Shown here: one piece after another, positions 15,801 to 23,755 of the stretch
How the letters are laid out: each line of letters starts with the position of its first letter
Numbering within the stretch: the stretch's first letter is position 1
NCBI GenBank assembly: GCA_004193205.1
Contig: RZUM01000002.1
Span: forward strand, 124,001-188,000
Length of the DNA: 64,000 nt
DNA from: Gordonia sediminis
Lineage (GTDB): Bacteria; Actinomycetota; Actinomycetes; Mycobacteriales; Mycobacteriaceae
Direction of reading: 5' to 3'
Notes under the pieces: model-generated
Told to the model about the DNA's origin: nothing
Database searches by the model: none
What the model saw: only the letters and a program-made list of their open reading frames with translations
Made by a program: the position numbers and the translations under genes

Positions 15801-16534
15801 CGCGGGCCCCGCGTGTGAGAATGCTGCCCATGGCCGTCGCCGACGCTTCACCCTCCAACGGCCGGACCCTTGTCATCCGCGAGGACGACCAGCCGGATGC
15901 CGACACCGACCTCGCCCGATCGGTGGACCTGTTGCGCGCCGTCGCGGCGGGCGCCGTCGCCGAGGACCGTGCGGTGCGGCTGTCGACCCCCGTGCCCACC
16001 GTCGCGATGAGCCGTCGCGAGAGTCGGCTTCCTGGATTCGAGGCGGCGCAACGCTTCTCGCGACTCCGGGGGTTCGCGCCGGCCATTCGTCCGACGGGCG
16101 GGCGAGCCGTCGCGTACGACCAGACGTGCATCGTATTCGACATCGTCGCGCGTGAGCGCGAGGGCGGCCCCGGTCAGGCGCGGTTCTTCCGCGACGTCGG
16201 TGACGCTCTCACCGGGTCGCTGCGCGGACTCGGGGTCGACGCCCGGGTCGGCGACGTACCGGGTGAGTACTGCCCCGGCGAGTTCAGCATCAACGCCCGG
16301 GGCGTCGTGAAGCTGCTCGGCACGTCGCAGCGCGCCGTGCGCGGAGCGCGGCTGCTCAGTGGCATGCTGCCGCTCGGCGATGTCGGCCGCTTCGTCGACC
16401 TCCTCACCGAGGTCAACACCGCGCTCGGATTCGACTGGGATCCCGCGACGTTCGGCGGCCTCGGTACCGAGGTGCCCGGCATCGCGCGCACGGTGGTCGA
16501 GGATGCGATCGTGGCGGCGCTCGTCTCGCTCTGA
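15797..16534 (+). CDS. Lipoate-protein ligase A-like protein (BPL/LplA/LipB family)
   Basis: Up to 245 aa. The segment RVGDVPGEYCPGEFSINARG followed by VKLLGTSQRAVRGARLLSG matches actinobacterial lipoate-protein ligase-like proteins, with the KLxGxxQR core of the family. It would attach lipoate or octanoate to the lipoyl protein coded just upstream, a dedicated pairing. The GTG at 15797 overlaps the upstream stop; ATGs at 15821 and 15830 are alternative starts. The first half is less conserved. The ligase role is inferred from motif and position. Confidence 0.72.
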   Translation: MTRAPRVRMLPMAVADASPSNGRTLVIREDDQPDADTDLARSVDLLRAVAAGAVAEDRAVRLSTPVPTVAMSRRESRLPGFEAAQRFSRLRGFAPAIRPTGGRAVAYDQTCIVFDIVAREREGGPGQARFFRDVGDALTGSLRGLGVDARVGDVPGEYCPGEFSINARGVVKLLGTSQRAVRGARLLSGMLPLGDVGRFVDLLTEVNTALGFDWDPATFGGLGTEVPGIARTVVEDAIVAALVSL

Positions 16535-16543
16535 GCAGGTGGG

Positions 16544-17524
16544 ATGATCACACCCATGCCCATGTCCGCACCGTTACCCGTCAAAGACGGGGTCGGACCG
16601 ACACGGTTGCGGGTCCCGACGTCCGGGCCGTGGGCGACCATCGCTGAGTACATGGTCGCGACGTTCGACCACCTGAACCCCGACGAACTGTACCGACGGT
16701 TCGACGCCGGCGAGATCGTGGGCATCGACGGCGGTCCGATCGATCGCGCCACGGCGCTGGATGCGCACCGGTTCGTCTGGTACTACCGCGACCTCCCGGT
16801 GGAACAACCGGTGCCGTTCCACGAGGAGATCCTGCACGTCGACGACGACCTCGTCGTGATCGACAAGCCGCACTTCCTCCCGACCACCCCGGGCGGGCGG
16901 TACCTGCGCGAGTCCGCGCTCGTCCGGCTACGGATCCGTCTCGAGAACCCGGATCTGACACCCATCCACCGGCTCGACCGGGCGACCGCGGGCCTGGTGA
17001 TGTTCTCCGCCCGTCCCGCGACGCGCGGCGCTTACCAGTCGCTGTTCGAGAAGCGGCGGGTCACCAAGATCTATGAGGCGGTATCGGCGCGCCCGCCCGG
17101 CTGGAATCCGGATGCAACCACGCCCACCGGGCACGCCTTACCGGTCGTCTACCGCAACCACATCCAGGCACGCCGCGGAGAGTTGCGGGTCGTCGTCGAC
17201 GACTCCCGCGCACCGAACGCCGAGACGCTGATCGAGGTGCGGGGCTCCGGTGTCAGCGCCTCCGGACGTGCCGTGCTGCACACGATCCTGCGGCCACGCA
17301 CCGGACGGATGCACCAGCTGAGAGTGCACCTGGCGGCACTCGGCATCGGCATCCTGGGCGACCGGTGGTACCCCGATCTGCTGCCCGAGTCACTCGACGA
17401 TCATCGCCTCCCCCTTCAATTGCTCGCGCGGGAACTGGAGTTCACCGATCCGCTGACGGGAACTCCGCGGCGGTTCGTCTCCCGCCGGACGCTGAGCGAG
17501 GCGCCCCTCGCGGTCGAATCGTGA
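16544..17524 (+). CDS. RluA-family pseudouridine synthase
   Basis: A protein of 326 aa. PIHRLDRATAGLVMFSARP near residues 137-155 contains the catalytic Asp in the HRLDxxTxG motif. VIDKPHFLPTTPGGRY lies before it, and GRMHQLRVHLAALGIGILGD near 255 is the C-terminal RNA-binding motif. It isomerises uridine in rRNA or tRNA; the target base is unknown. It begins 9 bp after the lipoate ligase gene but is probably functionally unrelated. Further possible starts are the ATGs at 16556 and 16562. Confidence 0.88.
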   Translation: MITPMPMSAPLPVKDGVGPTRLRVPTSGPWATIAEYMVATFDHLNPDELYRRFDAGEIVGIDGGPIDRATALDAHRFVWYYRDLPVEQPVPFHEEILHVDDDLVVIDKPHFLPTTPGGRYLRESALVRLRIRLENPDLTPIHRLDRATAGLVMFSARPATRGAYQSLFEKRRVTKIYEAVSARPPGWNPDATTPTGHALPVVYRNHIQARRGELRVVVDDSRAPNAETLIEVRGSGVSASGRAVLHTILRPRTGRMHQLRVHLAALGIGILGDRWYPDLLPESLDDHRLPLQLLARELEFTDPLTGTPRRFVSRRTLSEAPLAVES

Positions 17525-17533
17525 CCACCGCTG

Positions 17534-17574
17534 AGGTTGCCGTTTGCCGTGCTCAGCGCAGCAAACGGCAACTT
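17534..17574 (+). terminator. Hairpin after the pseudouridine synthase gene
   Basis: Arms GTTGCCGTTTGC (17536-17547) and GCAAACGGCAAC (17561-17572) pair perfectly over 12 bp and extend two more pairs with one G-T. The 13-base loop is followed by TTGG rather than a T run, common in high-GC actinobacteria. It starts 10 bases after the stop codon. Confidence 0.6.
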
Positions 17575-17671
17575 GGCTGCCGGCGGCGCAACTCACGTCG
17601 GTAATCTGTCCGTCGTCCGCGCACACCGAAGCGCCGGACGACGACGCCCCGTGCACCGATAGCGAGACGAG

Positions 17672-18430
17672 ATGCCGACGACATCCCCACACCTACCGTT
17701 TCTGCTGATCTCCATCCGCGCGGAGCCGGAGGCGGCGGACGACGAGTACCAGTCGGTCCTGCGCCTCGGCCGGCTCGAGCCGACCGAACTCCGCAGCGTC
17801 AACCTGACGCAGCAGCCCCTGGGATCGATCGATCTCGACGACTGGTCCGGATTCATCCTCGGTGGCGGCCCGTACAACGTGAGCGATCCGGCCGACTGCA
17901 AGACCGGCACCCAGCAACGTGTCGAAGACGAGCTGCTCGACTTCGTCGGCCGCGTCGTCGAGGCCGATGCGCCCTTCCTCGGTTGTTGCTATGGGGTGGG
18001 CACCCTCGGCACGGCGATCGGTGCCACCGTCGACCGACAGTACGGCGAACCGGTGGGTGCCGTCAGCGTTACCCTGACCACCGACGGGCGCGACGATCCG
18101 CTGTTCGCCTACGTCCCGGAAACCTTCGACGCCTACGGCGGCCACAAGGAAGCGGCCGCGACGCTACCCGCCACCGCGACCCACCTCGCCATGTCGCCGA
18201 CGTGCCCGGTCCAGGCGTTCCGAGTAGGGAAGAACGTGTACGCCACCCAGTTCCACCCGGAACTCGACGCCGACAGCCTCGCGACCCGCATCGACGTGTA
18301 CCGCGACTTCGGCTACTTCGCTCCGGAAGAAGCGGACTCGCTGAAAGCATCGGCCCGCGAACGGGACGCGCGGTATCCGACCGAGATCCTGCGGCGGTTC
18401 GTCGAACTCTACCGACGGCCGGCCGCCTGA
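17672..18430 (+). CDS. Class I glutamine amidotransferase (GMP-synthase-like)
   Basis: A protein of 252 aa. DAPFLGCCYGVGTLG near 105 has the nucleophile Cys (GxCxG), and YATQFHPELDADS near 190 has the His-x-Glu of the triad. GFILGGGPYNVSD is the oxyanion-strand segment. No synthetase domain is attached. Stand-alone members of this family hydrolyse gamma-glutamyl compounds or give ammonia to a partner that is not identifiable here. Single gene, probable own promoter in the 147-bp gap behind the hairpin. Confidence 0.83.
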   Translation: MPTTSPHLPFLLISIRAEPEAADDEYQSVLRLGRLEPTELRSVNLTQQPLGSIDLDDWSGFILGGGPYNVSDPADCKTGTQQRVEDELLDFVGRVVEADAPFLGCCYGVGTLGTAIGATVDRQYGEPVGAVSVTLTTDGRDDPLFAYVPETFDAYGGHKEAAATLPATATHLAMSPTCPVQAFRVGKNVYATQFHPELDADSLATRIDVYRDFGYFAPEEADSLKASARERDARYPTEILRRFVELYRRPAA

Positions 18431-18524
18431 ACGCCAGCGCATCGGTGAGATCCGCTGTGGTCAACCGGCTCGTAGCCGGTGCGGGCCACGGGCAGGGATT
18501 ACCATTGCCGCCGAGGGGGTGGGG

Positions 18525-18812
18525 ATGTCACAGATGCCGATGATCGAGATTCACGGGGCCGACGGTGAGTCGATCCTCTACGACGGGATAACCGTGGCGA
18601 AGTTCCGACACCACGGCAAGGACGAGGCCGCCCGCAATCCGGTCTCGACCTACCGGGAACTGCAGGTCAAGGAGAAGACGTCGCTGTTCGGAAAGCCGCG
18701 CAGCCCAAGGCAGTTCACCGCGCTGCTTTTCATGTCCTCGATCATGAGCCTCACCGTCGACGAGGACGGGAAGACGGCCTTGGAGGCGATGGTGGACGGG
18801 TTCGGTCGCTGA
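18525..18812 (+). CDS. Conserved hypothetical protein, 95 aa
   Basis: A small soluble protein with no signal or membrane segment that I recognise. Start chosen at the ATG at 18525, preceded by GAGGGGG; an in-frame GTG at 18519 is the alternative. Features are a Lys/Arg-rich middle (KEKTSLFGKPRSPRQF) and a C-terminal hydrophobic helix (ALLFMSSIMSLTVDED). The length and codon pattern fit a real gene. No function is proposed. Confidence 0.55.
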   Translation: MSQMPMIEIHGADGESILYDGITVAKFRHHGKDEAARNPVSTYRELQVKEKTSLFGKPRSPRQFTALLFMSSIMSLTVDEDGKTALEAMVDGFGR

Positions 18813-18877
18813 GACGCGGCCGCCACCTCACCGAGTAGTCGGTCCGCGATTGGGATGACGCACACCACGATGCGGTG

Positions 18878-19501
18878 CTACCGGCGGGCGATGGGTTGCC
18901 GCAGGATGGTGCGCAGCTTCGCGGGTGCAACCTTGCGGAAGTCGCTCAAGTAGATCTCGTGGTGCTTACCGACCATCCGCAGGTCGTGCCCGGGTATGAA
19001 CTCGTCGTGCATCGCCGCGAGCACCGGCGCTTCGTCATCGAATGAACCCCTGTGCAACGTCTGCACACAACGCCCCTCCGACAGTTCCTCGAACCGCACG
19101 TCGTCGAGCCGGGCGGGCTGCTTCTTCGCCCGCACCTGTTCGGTTGCCGCTGTGACCATGTCGCCGTCGATCCAGTCGGGGACCATCAGCATCAGCGTCC
19201 AGTCCCACCGCGACTTGTCCCTCCGCTCACTGAAAGCGCCCATGTCCTGCGCCCACCAGAGTCCCTCCAGTGGCGGAACCGTGTAGTCGCGGCCGAGTTC
19301 CCGCTTGCTGGCGAACTTGATCGCGTACGCGATCGGATACAACGTCTCGATCGCCTGGGCGAAGGCCGACGACGTGTTGGGGTCGCCGTGCCCGTCGATC
19401 ATCAGGTATCGCAGGGTGGGTACGTCGAGGACGCGGAATTCCCCGTGTGCGGCCCGATAGGAGTCGAGGGATTTCTTGAAGTCGATCTTGGCCTGCGCCA
19501 T
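18878..19501 (-). CDS. GyrI-like small-molecule-binding domain protein
   Basis: A protein of 207 aa from the ATG at 19501 (MAQAKIDFKKSLDSYRA). LMIDGHGDPNTSSAFAQAIE, VPPLEGLWWAQDM and CVQTLHRGSFDDE are typical of stand-alone GyrI-like proteins, which share the SOUL/GyrI fold of drug-binding regulators. Some relatives hydrolyse small toxic compounds. The open frame continues upstream to 19780 without a good start. It lies 104 bp downstream of the BrkB-like gene on the same strand. Confidence 0.82.
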   Translation of the reverse strand: MAQAKIDFKKSLDSYRAAHGEFRVLDVPTLRYLMIDGHGDPNTSSAFAQAIETLYPIAYAIKFASKRELGRDYTVPPLEGLWWAQDMGAFSERRDKSRWDWTLMLMVPDWIDGDMVTAATEQVRAKKQPARLDDVRFEELSEGRCVQTLHRGSFDDEAPVLAAMHDEFIPGHDLRMVGKHHEIYLSDFRKVAPAKLRTILRQPIARR

Positions 19502-19605
19502 GCCATCAGGGTAGGCGAGCCGGGTTATCGCGATATTCGGCGCTCCAACGTTTCCCGGGTACACAATTCGCAGACCGCGCAGGGTGATCGGCGAGGCGGC
19601 ACAGA

Positions 19606-20598
19606 TCACGACGTCCTTCGGGGCAGCACGACGCGCCGGACCCGGTGAGCCGCGGTAGCGCCGACCTCCACGGGAGTGCGCCGCCGTGGTGGCGGCCAGC
19701 CGTTGGACGGATGGGCCTTCTCGATCTCGGCGTTCAGTTCCGCCCCGAACAACAGCACGATCGCCATCAGCCACACCCACACCAGAATCGCGAGCGGCGC
19801 CGCGAGCGGAGCGTAGACGCCGCCTCCACCGAACGCGGTGCCGGTATACAGTCGCAGGCCGGCACTGATCACGAGACCGCTCGCGGTGGCCAGCAGGGCA
19901 CCGGGCAGGTCACGGTGAAAGGGTGTGCGGCGCGGTGTGGCCCAGTGGAACAGCGCCGCGACCACCAGGGTCAGACCCACCACGGCCACCGGCCAGTACG
20001 CAACTGTCCAGATCTCCCCCAGCGGCAATGCTTCCAGGCCCCACCGTCGTTCCAGGATGTAACCCAGCTGCGGGCCACCGACCACGACCGGCACCACGAC
20101 GACACCGATCACCAGCCCGACGACGGCGAAAATCAGTCCGAGCACCCGGGCCATCCACGTCGGACGTTCCTCGTCGAGGTCATAGGCGATCGTCACGGCC
20201 AAAACCAAAACCCGCAGAATCCGGCTCACGGTGAACACCGCGATGGCGAAGGCAATCGAGAACACCGGTGGCGATCCCTCGATCAGCAGACTGTTGAGCA
20301 TCTCGGCGATCACGTTGTCGACGGTTTCCGGCCGGAAGACCTGCCCGGCGATCTCCTCGATCCGCTCGATCAGCTGCAACCGCGCATCGGCTCCCATCAG
20401 CGGATCGAGTAGCCCGGCCAACGAGACGATGGCAAGCGCCACCGCGGGCAGGCTCAGCACCACCCAGAAGGCGATCTCGCTGGCCAACCCGGTGATGCGA
20501 TCCTCGCCGGCGTCCTTGACGGTCGCCACCGCGAGATCGGCCACCGCCCGAATACGCGGCGGCAGACGAGCCCGGAGGCGGCCCCACAACGCATGCAT
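19606..20598 (-). CDS. YihY/BrkB-family integral membrane protein
   Basis: A protein of 330 aa with about six hydrophobic segments. ASEIAFWVVLSLPAVALAIV, RILRVLVLAVTIAYDL, GLIFAVVGLVIGVVVVPVVV, and YAPLAAPLAILVWVWLMAIV followed by LLFGAELNAEIE are the family hallmarks. The start is the ATG at 20598 (MHALWGRLRARLPP). The Arg/Pro-rich C-terminus is probably cytoplasmic. The role of the family is poorly defined; it is an inner-membrane protein, once called ribonuclease BN in error. It is divergent from the Pro-rich membrane protein gene. Confidence 0.87.
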   Translation of the reverse strand: MHALWGRLRARLPPRIRAVADLAVATVKDAGEDRITGLASEIAFWVVLSLPAVALAIVSLAGLLDPLMGADARLQLIERIEEIAGQVFRPETVDNVIAEMLNSLLIEGSPPVFSIAFAIAVFTVSRILRVLVLAVTIAYDLDEERPTWMARVLGLIFAVVGLVIGVVVVPVVVGGPQLGYILERRWGLEALPLGEIWTVAYWPVAVVGLTLVVAALFHWATPRRTPFHRDLPGALLATASGLVISAGLRLYTGTAFGGGGVYAPLAAPLAILVWVWLMAIVLLFGAELNAEIEKAHPSNGWPPPRRRTPVEVGATAAHRVRRVVLPRRTS

Positions 20599-20918
20599 CG
20601 GCGTAGACAGTACCCAATCCTCCGCCGGCCCGCGCCGTCGTCTTGGACAGAGCATGCCCGGCATGTACTGCCGGTCGTCCATCCACGCCGGACCATGTGC
20701 CGATGAGCGCGGCTCACCCCGACAACGGATGGCTGACAGCGGAACTCGCCCCTCGGTCCGGCCGGCTGCGTGAGCCCACCACGGACGGGCGGTACCCGAC
20801 CCGGAGGGGAGGAGCACACGCTGATCCGTCGATCCGCGATGACGAAACGCAAAAGTATCCGTGACCGTTCGGCTCCGTTGTGCCCCTGATCGCCGGATCG
20901 TTGCTAACGTTCCGATTC
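20599..20918. other. Divergent intergenic region
   Basis: These 320 bp lie between the starts of the BrkB-like and Pro-rich genes. I see no convincing gene. On the plus side a TAACGT at 20905-20910 ends 8 bases before the ATG at 20919, which suggests a leaderless transcript. GGAGGGGAGGAG at 20800-20811 looks like a ribosome site but leads to no clear ORF. Confidence 0.45.
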
Positions 20919-21980
20919 ATGACTTCGCCGCCGCAACCGCCGCCGTCAGACCAGCCAGACCCGGGTAATCAGCAACCCGGACAGCAGCCGCCACCGGGCT
21001 ACGGTCAGCAGCCACCGCCCCCGCCACCGGGCTACGGTCAGCAGCCACCGCCCCCGCCACCGGGCTACGGTCAGGAACCCCCACCGCCCGGCTACGGTCA
21101 GGCACCCCCGCCATCTGGCTACGGTCAGGCACCTCCACCTCCCGGTTACGGTCAGGCACCTCCACCCCCCGGCTACGCCCAGGCACCCCCACCACCCGGG
21201 TACGGTCAGGCACCACCGCCACCCGGGTACGGTCAGGCACCACCGCCCGGGATGCCGCCGGCCGACCCCTACAAGGTCGATGTCGGACAGGCGTTCTCGT
21301 GGGCGTGGGGAAAGTTCAAGAGCAATGTCGGCGCGATGATCCTGCCGGGTCTCGCGGTGTTCGTTCTCCTGCTGGTGGCACTGCTGCTCAGCATCTTCAA
21401 CAGCGCGATCTTCGGCTCCTCGGAGACGACGACCTACGGCTCAGGCACCGGCTTCACCTATGAGATCACCAGCACGTCGATGAGCGCCGGCGGCTGGATC
21501 ATCTTCGCCCTGATCCAGCTGGTCGTCTACATCGGCATCCTCTACTTGATGGCCAGCATCATCTCGGGCGCGATCCGCGTCGCCAACGGGGAGGCCGTGT
21601 CCGCGAGCTCGTTCCTGGTACCGATGCGATTCGGGCCGGTGATCCTCACCTCGATCCTGGTCGGCATCATCTCCGCGATCGGCTATGCGCTCTGCATCGT
21701 CCCGGGTTTGATCGCGGTGTTCTTCCTGCAGTTCTCGGTGGTCGCGACGATCGACAGGTCGCTGTCCCCGATCGATGCGATGAAGGCATCCTTCGATCTG
21801 ACCAAGAGCAAGGCTGGTGACTCGTTCCTCGCGTTGATCGTCGCCTGGGCGATCAACGTCGTCGGCGCCATCATCTGCTACGTCGGCCTGATCGTCAGCG
21901 CCCCCATCGCGGCTCTGTACTACGTCCACTGCTGGCGCAAGCTCACCGGCGGCCCGATCGCCGCGCCGGACACCGCATAA
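20919..21980 (+). CDS. Membrane protein with N-terminal Pro/Gly/Tyr/Gln repeat domain
   Basis: A protein of 353 aa. Residues about 20-120 are a low-complexity tract with about ten copies of a PPPGYGQ-like unit, coded by imperfect tandem repeats at about 20990-21250. The rest has four to five membrane segments (MILPGLAVFVLLLVALLLSI; WIIFALIQLVVYIGILYLMA; YALCIVPGLIAVFFLQFSVV; AINVVGAIICYVGLIVSAPI), a layout seen in actinobacterial proteins of unknown function with a Pro-rich cytoplasmic tail. The tail may bind partner proteins. Start ATG at 20919; probable leaderless promoter. Confidence 0.8.
   Translation: MTSPPQPPPSDQPDPGNQQPGQQPPPGYGQQPPPPPPGYGQQPPPPPPGYGQEPPPPGYGQAPPPSGYGQAPPPPGYGQAPPPPGYAQAPPPPGYGQAPPPPGYGQAPPPGMPPADPYKVDVGQAFSWAWGKFKSNVGAMILPGLAVFVLLLVALLLSIFNSAIFGSSETTTYGSGTGFTYEITSTSMSAGGWIIFALIQLVVYIGILYLMASIISGAIRVANGEAVSASSFLVPMRFGPVILTSILVGIISAIGYALCIVPGLIAVFFLQFSVVATIDRSLSPIDAMKASFDLTKSKAGDSFLALIVAWAINVVGAIICYVGLIVSAPIAALYYVHCWRKLTGGPIAAPDTA
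20990..21250 (+). repeat. Imperfect tandem repeats coding PPPGYGQ units
   Basis: CCNGGCTACGGTCAG-type units recur about ten times with spacer proline codons. The first copies are nearly identical 33-bp units and the later ones have a shorter period of about 27-30 bp. All keep the reading frame. Copy number may vary between strains. Confidence 0.7.
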
Positions 21981-22001
21981 CCGAAGCACGATCAACCCTT
22001 T

Positions 22002-22042
22002 CGGGCGCACGGTCGACGGAATTCACGTCGACCGTGCGCCCG
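22002..22042. terminator. Bidirectional terminator hairpin
   Basis: A perfect 17-bp inverted repeat (22002-22018 and 22026-22042, arm CGGGCGCACGGTCGACG) with a 7-base loop (GAATTCA). It lies between the stops of two convergent genes, 22 bp after the Pro-rich gene and 48 bp before the hydrolase stop. No T run is needed on either side in many actinobacterial terminators. Confidence 0.8.
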
Positions 22043-22089
22043 TACTCGTTGACCGTGTTCTGCGCTCGTGGTCACGAGTCGCGCGTACG

Positions 22090-23670
22090 TCACAGCGCGG
22101 TGTGAAGCGATCGGCACACCTTGGGCTGCCTGTTGAGCGGCGTCGTTCCCCATCCGGGGATGGCTGACGCACAAACCAGTCGCATCTGATCGAGGCCGTC
22201 GACGCGGGTCATGAAACGTTCGCGCACCGACTTCCGTGTGGCCGCAAGCATCTTCTCGACATAGACCGCGTGAGTCGGGTACAGCCTCGACAACTCCGTC
22301 GGCGCGAATGGCACGGTGATACCGAAAAGCGAGCACAACGACCCGTGATAGCTCGCGACCGGCGCAGCGATCTGGGGCAGACGGACGCCGCCGATCGCGT
22401 TTCCGTACGAGTCTCGTTCCAGCGCGAACGGGGTGGCCAGCAGGCGGGTGGCGTCGAATCCACCGCCGGCGAGTATCGGCACCTCGATCTTGAATGGAAT
22501 CGCTTCGACCGCTTGCTTGAACCCGGTGTAGCGGAAGGGCTTTGCGACCGGAGCGGGTGTCCCCGTGCTCACCCACTCCTGCATCGCCGCGACCGCTGCG
22601 TCGACCGCATAGCGCCGCTGGAACTGTGAACTGCCCGCGCAGGTGAGACCGAGCCCGGGCCCCTCCTGACCGTAGTTCTCCGACGCGGCGACGGATTGGT
22701 CGTACTGCGCGCGGGTGATCCGAGGGTGCGCGGTGATGTTGTTGAGAATCAATTCGATCGTCTGGCGCACGTTGTAGCCGTCGACGTGTGCGGCGCCGGC
22801 GATCGACCAGATGCGGTGGTTGGGTCCGGAGGTGGGTACCCCGATCTGGCCGGATTCCTCGCTCCAGAGGTGGATGGTCGGGACACGGTAGTGCTGCGGG
22901 AGTTCGCCTTGCACCTCGCTGTCGATGATGAAACCGTCGTACACCTTGGCCGCGTCATCGGCACCCCGGATGATGTACTTGTCGAGCATCATCGCCGACT
23001 GCGAGAGACCAATCGCGATCAGTTTTTTGGGTACGAGTCCGCCGAGCGGCCGAACTCCGGTGGTGTTCCGCAGTGTCGAGCCGGCCTGGCTGAAGATGTC
23101 GAAGGCGTAGTCGTCGTCGGGCACCCACAGCGATCCGTACCGCACGGGGTCCCACCCCTTGAGAGAGATGGGTGTACACGGCGGCACCTTGTACGGCCCG
23201 ACGGGAATCATCGGTTGCCCGTTGAGAAGTAGGCCGCATGCACCGGTTTGCTGCGCACTGACCACCACGTACGCGTCACCGTTGGTGAACGTCTGCCGAT
23301 TGAGCCAGTTGAACTCGAAGGGATGGTCGATCTGGCCGGTGACGTTGGTCCATTCGACGGTGACGTTTCCGCTGAACCGTGTGGGATCCGTGGGTCGATA
23401 CACGAGCATGCGGGTCACGAACGGGACATCCGGCCGCGATGTCCCGTAGGCGTGCGCCGTCCCCGACACCAGGTATTCGCGCTCGGAATAGCCGAAGTCG
23501 CCGGGATCGAACGATGTTGCCGCCCAAGGACGGTCGTGAACTCCGCCGGTCAACGGACCGGACACACGGGGCGCCGGTGGCGCCGCATCTGCCTGCGCGC
23601 TGACCACGCCAATCGCGGTCATCGCGATCACACACGCGACGATGGCCACGACCTTGCCGACTGCACTCAC
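22090..23670 (-). CDS. Secreted alpha/beta-hydrolase-domain protein
   Basis: A protein of 526 aa from the GTG at 23670, which has a GGGGGT ribosome site; the frame is open to 23739 but that part is less likely translated. The N-terminus is a signal peptide (VGKVVAIVACVIAMTAIGVV, then SAQADA as a signal peptidase I site). AIGLSQSAMMLDKYI near 220 holds the nucleophile Ser in GxSxS, and GAAHVDGYNVRQ near 305 holds a likely catalytic His. The long family of secreted actinobacterial hydrolases has unknown substrates, probably esters. It is convergent with the Pro-rich gene. Confidence 0.8.
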   Translation of the reverse strand: MSAVGKVVAIVACVIAMTAIGVVSAQADAAPPAPRVSGPLTGGVHDRPWAATSFDPGDFGYSEREYLVSGTAHAYGTSRPDVPFVTRMLVYRPTDPTRFSGNVTVEWTNVTGQIDHPFEFNWLNRQTFTNGDAYVVVSAQQTGACGLLLNGQPMIPVGPYKVPPCTPISLKGWDPVRYGSLWVPDDDYAFDIFSQAGSTLRNTTGVRPLGGLVPKKLIAIGLSQSAMMLDKYIIRGADDAAKVYDGFIIDSEVQGELPQHYRVPTIHLWSEESGQIGVPTSGPNHRIWSIAGAAHVDGYNVRQTIELILNNITAHPRITRAQYDQSVAASENYGQEGPGLGLTCAGSSQFQRRYAVDAAVAAMQEWVSTGTPAPVAKPFRYTGFKQAVEAIPFKIEVPILAGGGFDATRLLATPFALERDSYGNAIGGVRLPQIAAPVASYHGSLCSLFGITVPFAPTELSRLYPTHAVYVEKMLAATRKSVRERFMTRVDGLDQMRLVCASAIPGWGTTPLNRQPKVCRSLHTAL

Positions 23671-23755
23671 CAGCGACCCCCGATGCCGACCGATTTGTTG
23701 GCGTGATGCTAACCCCGCCAGACGCGCGCAGGCGTCCATTCGGCGAATCCAGATG

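Noticed and set aside
20990-21250. Repeat region as CRISPR or regulatory array
   Set aside because: In-frame proline-rich coding repeats; no spacers and no cas genes in the window.
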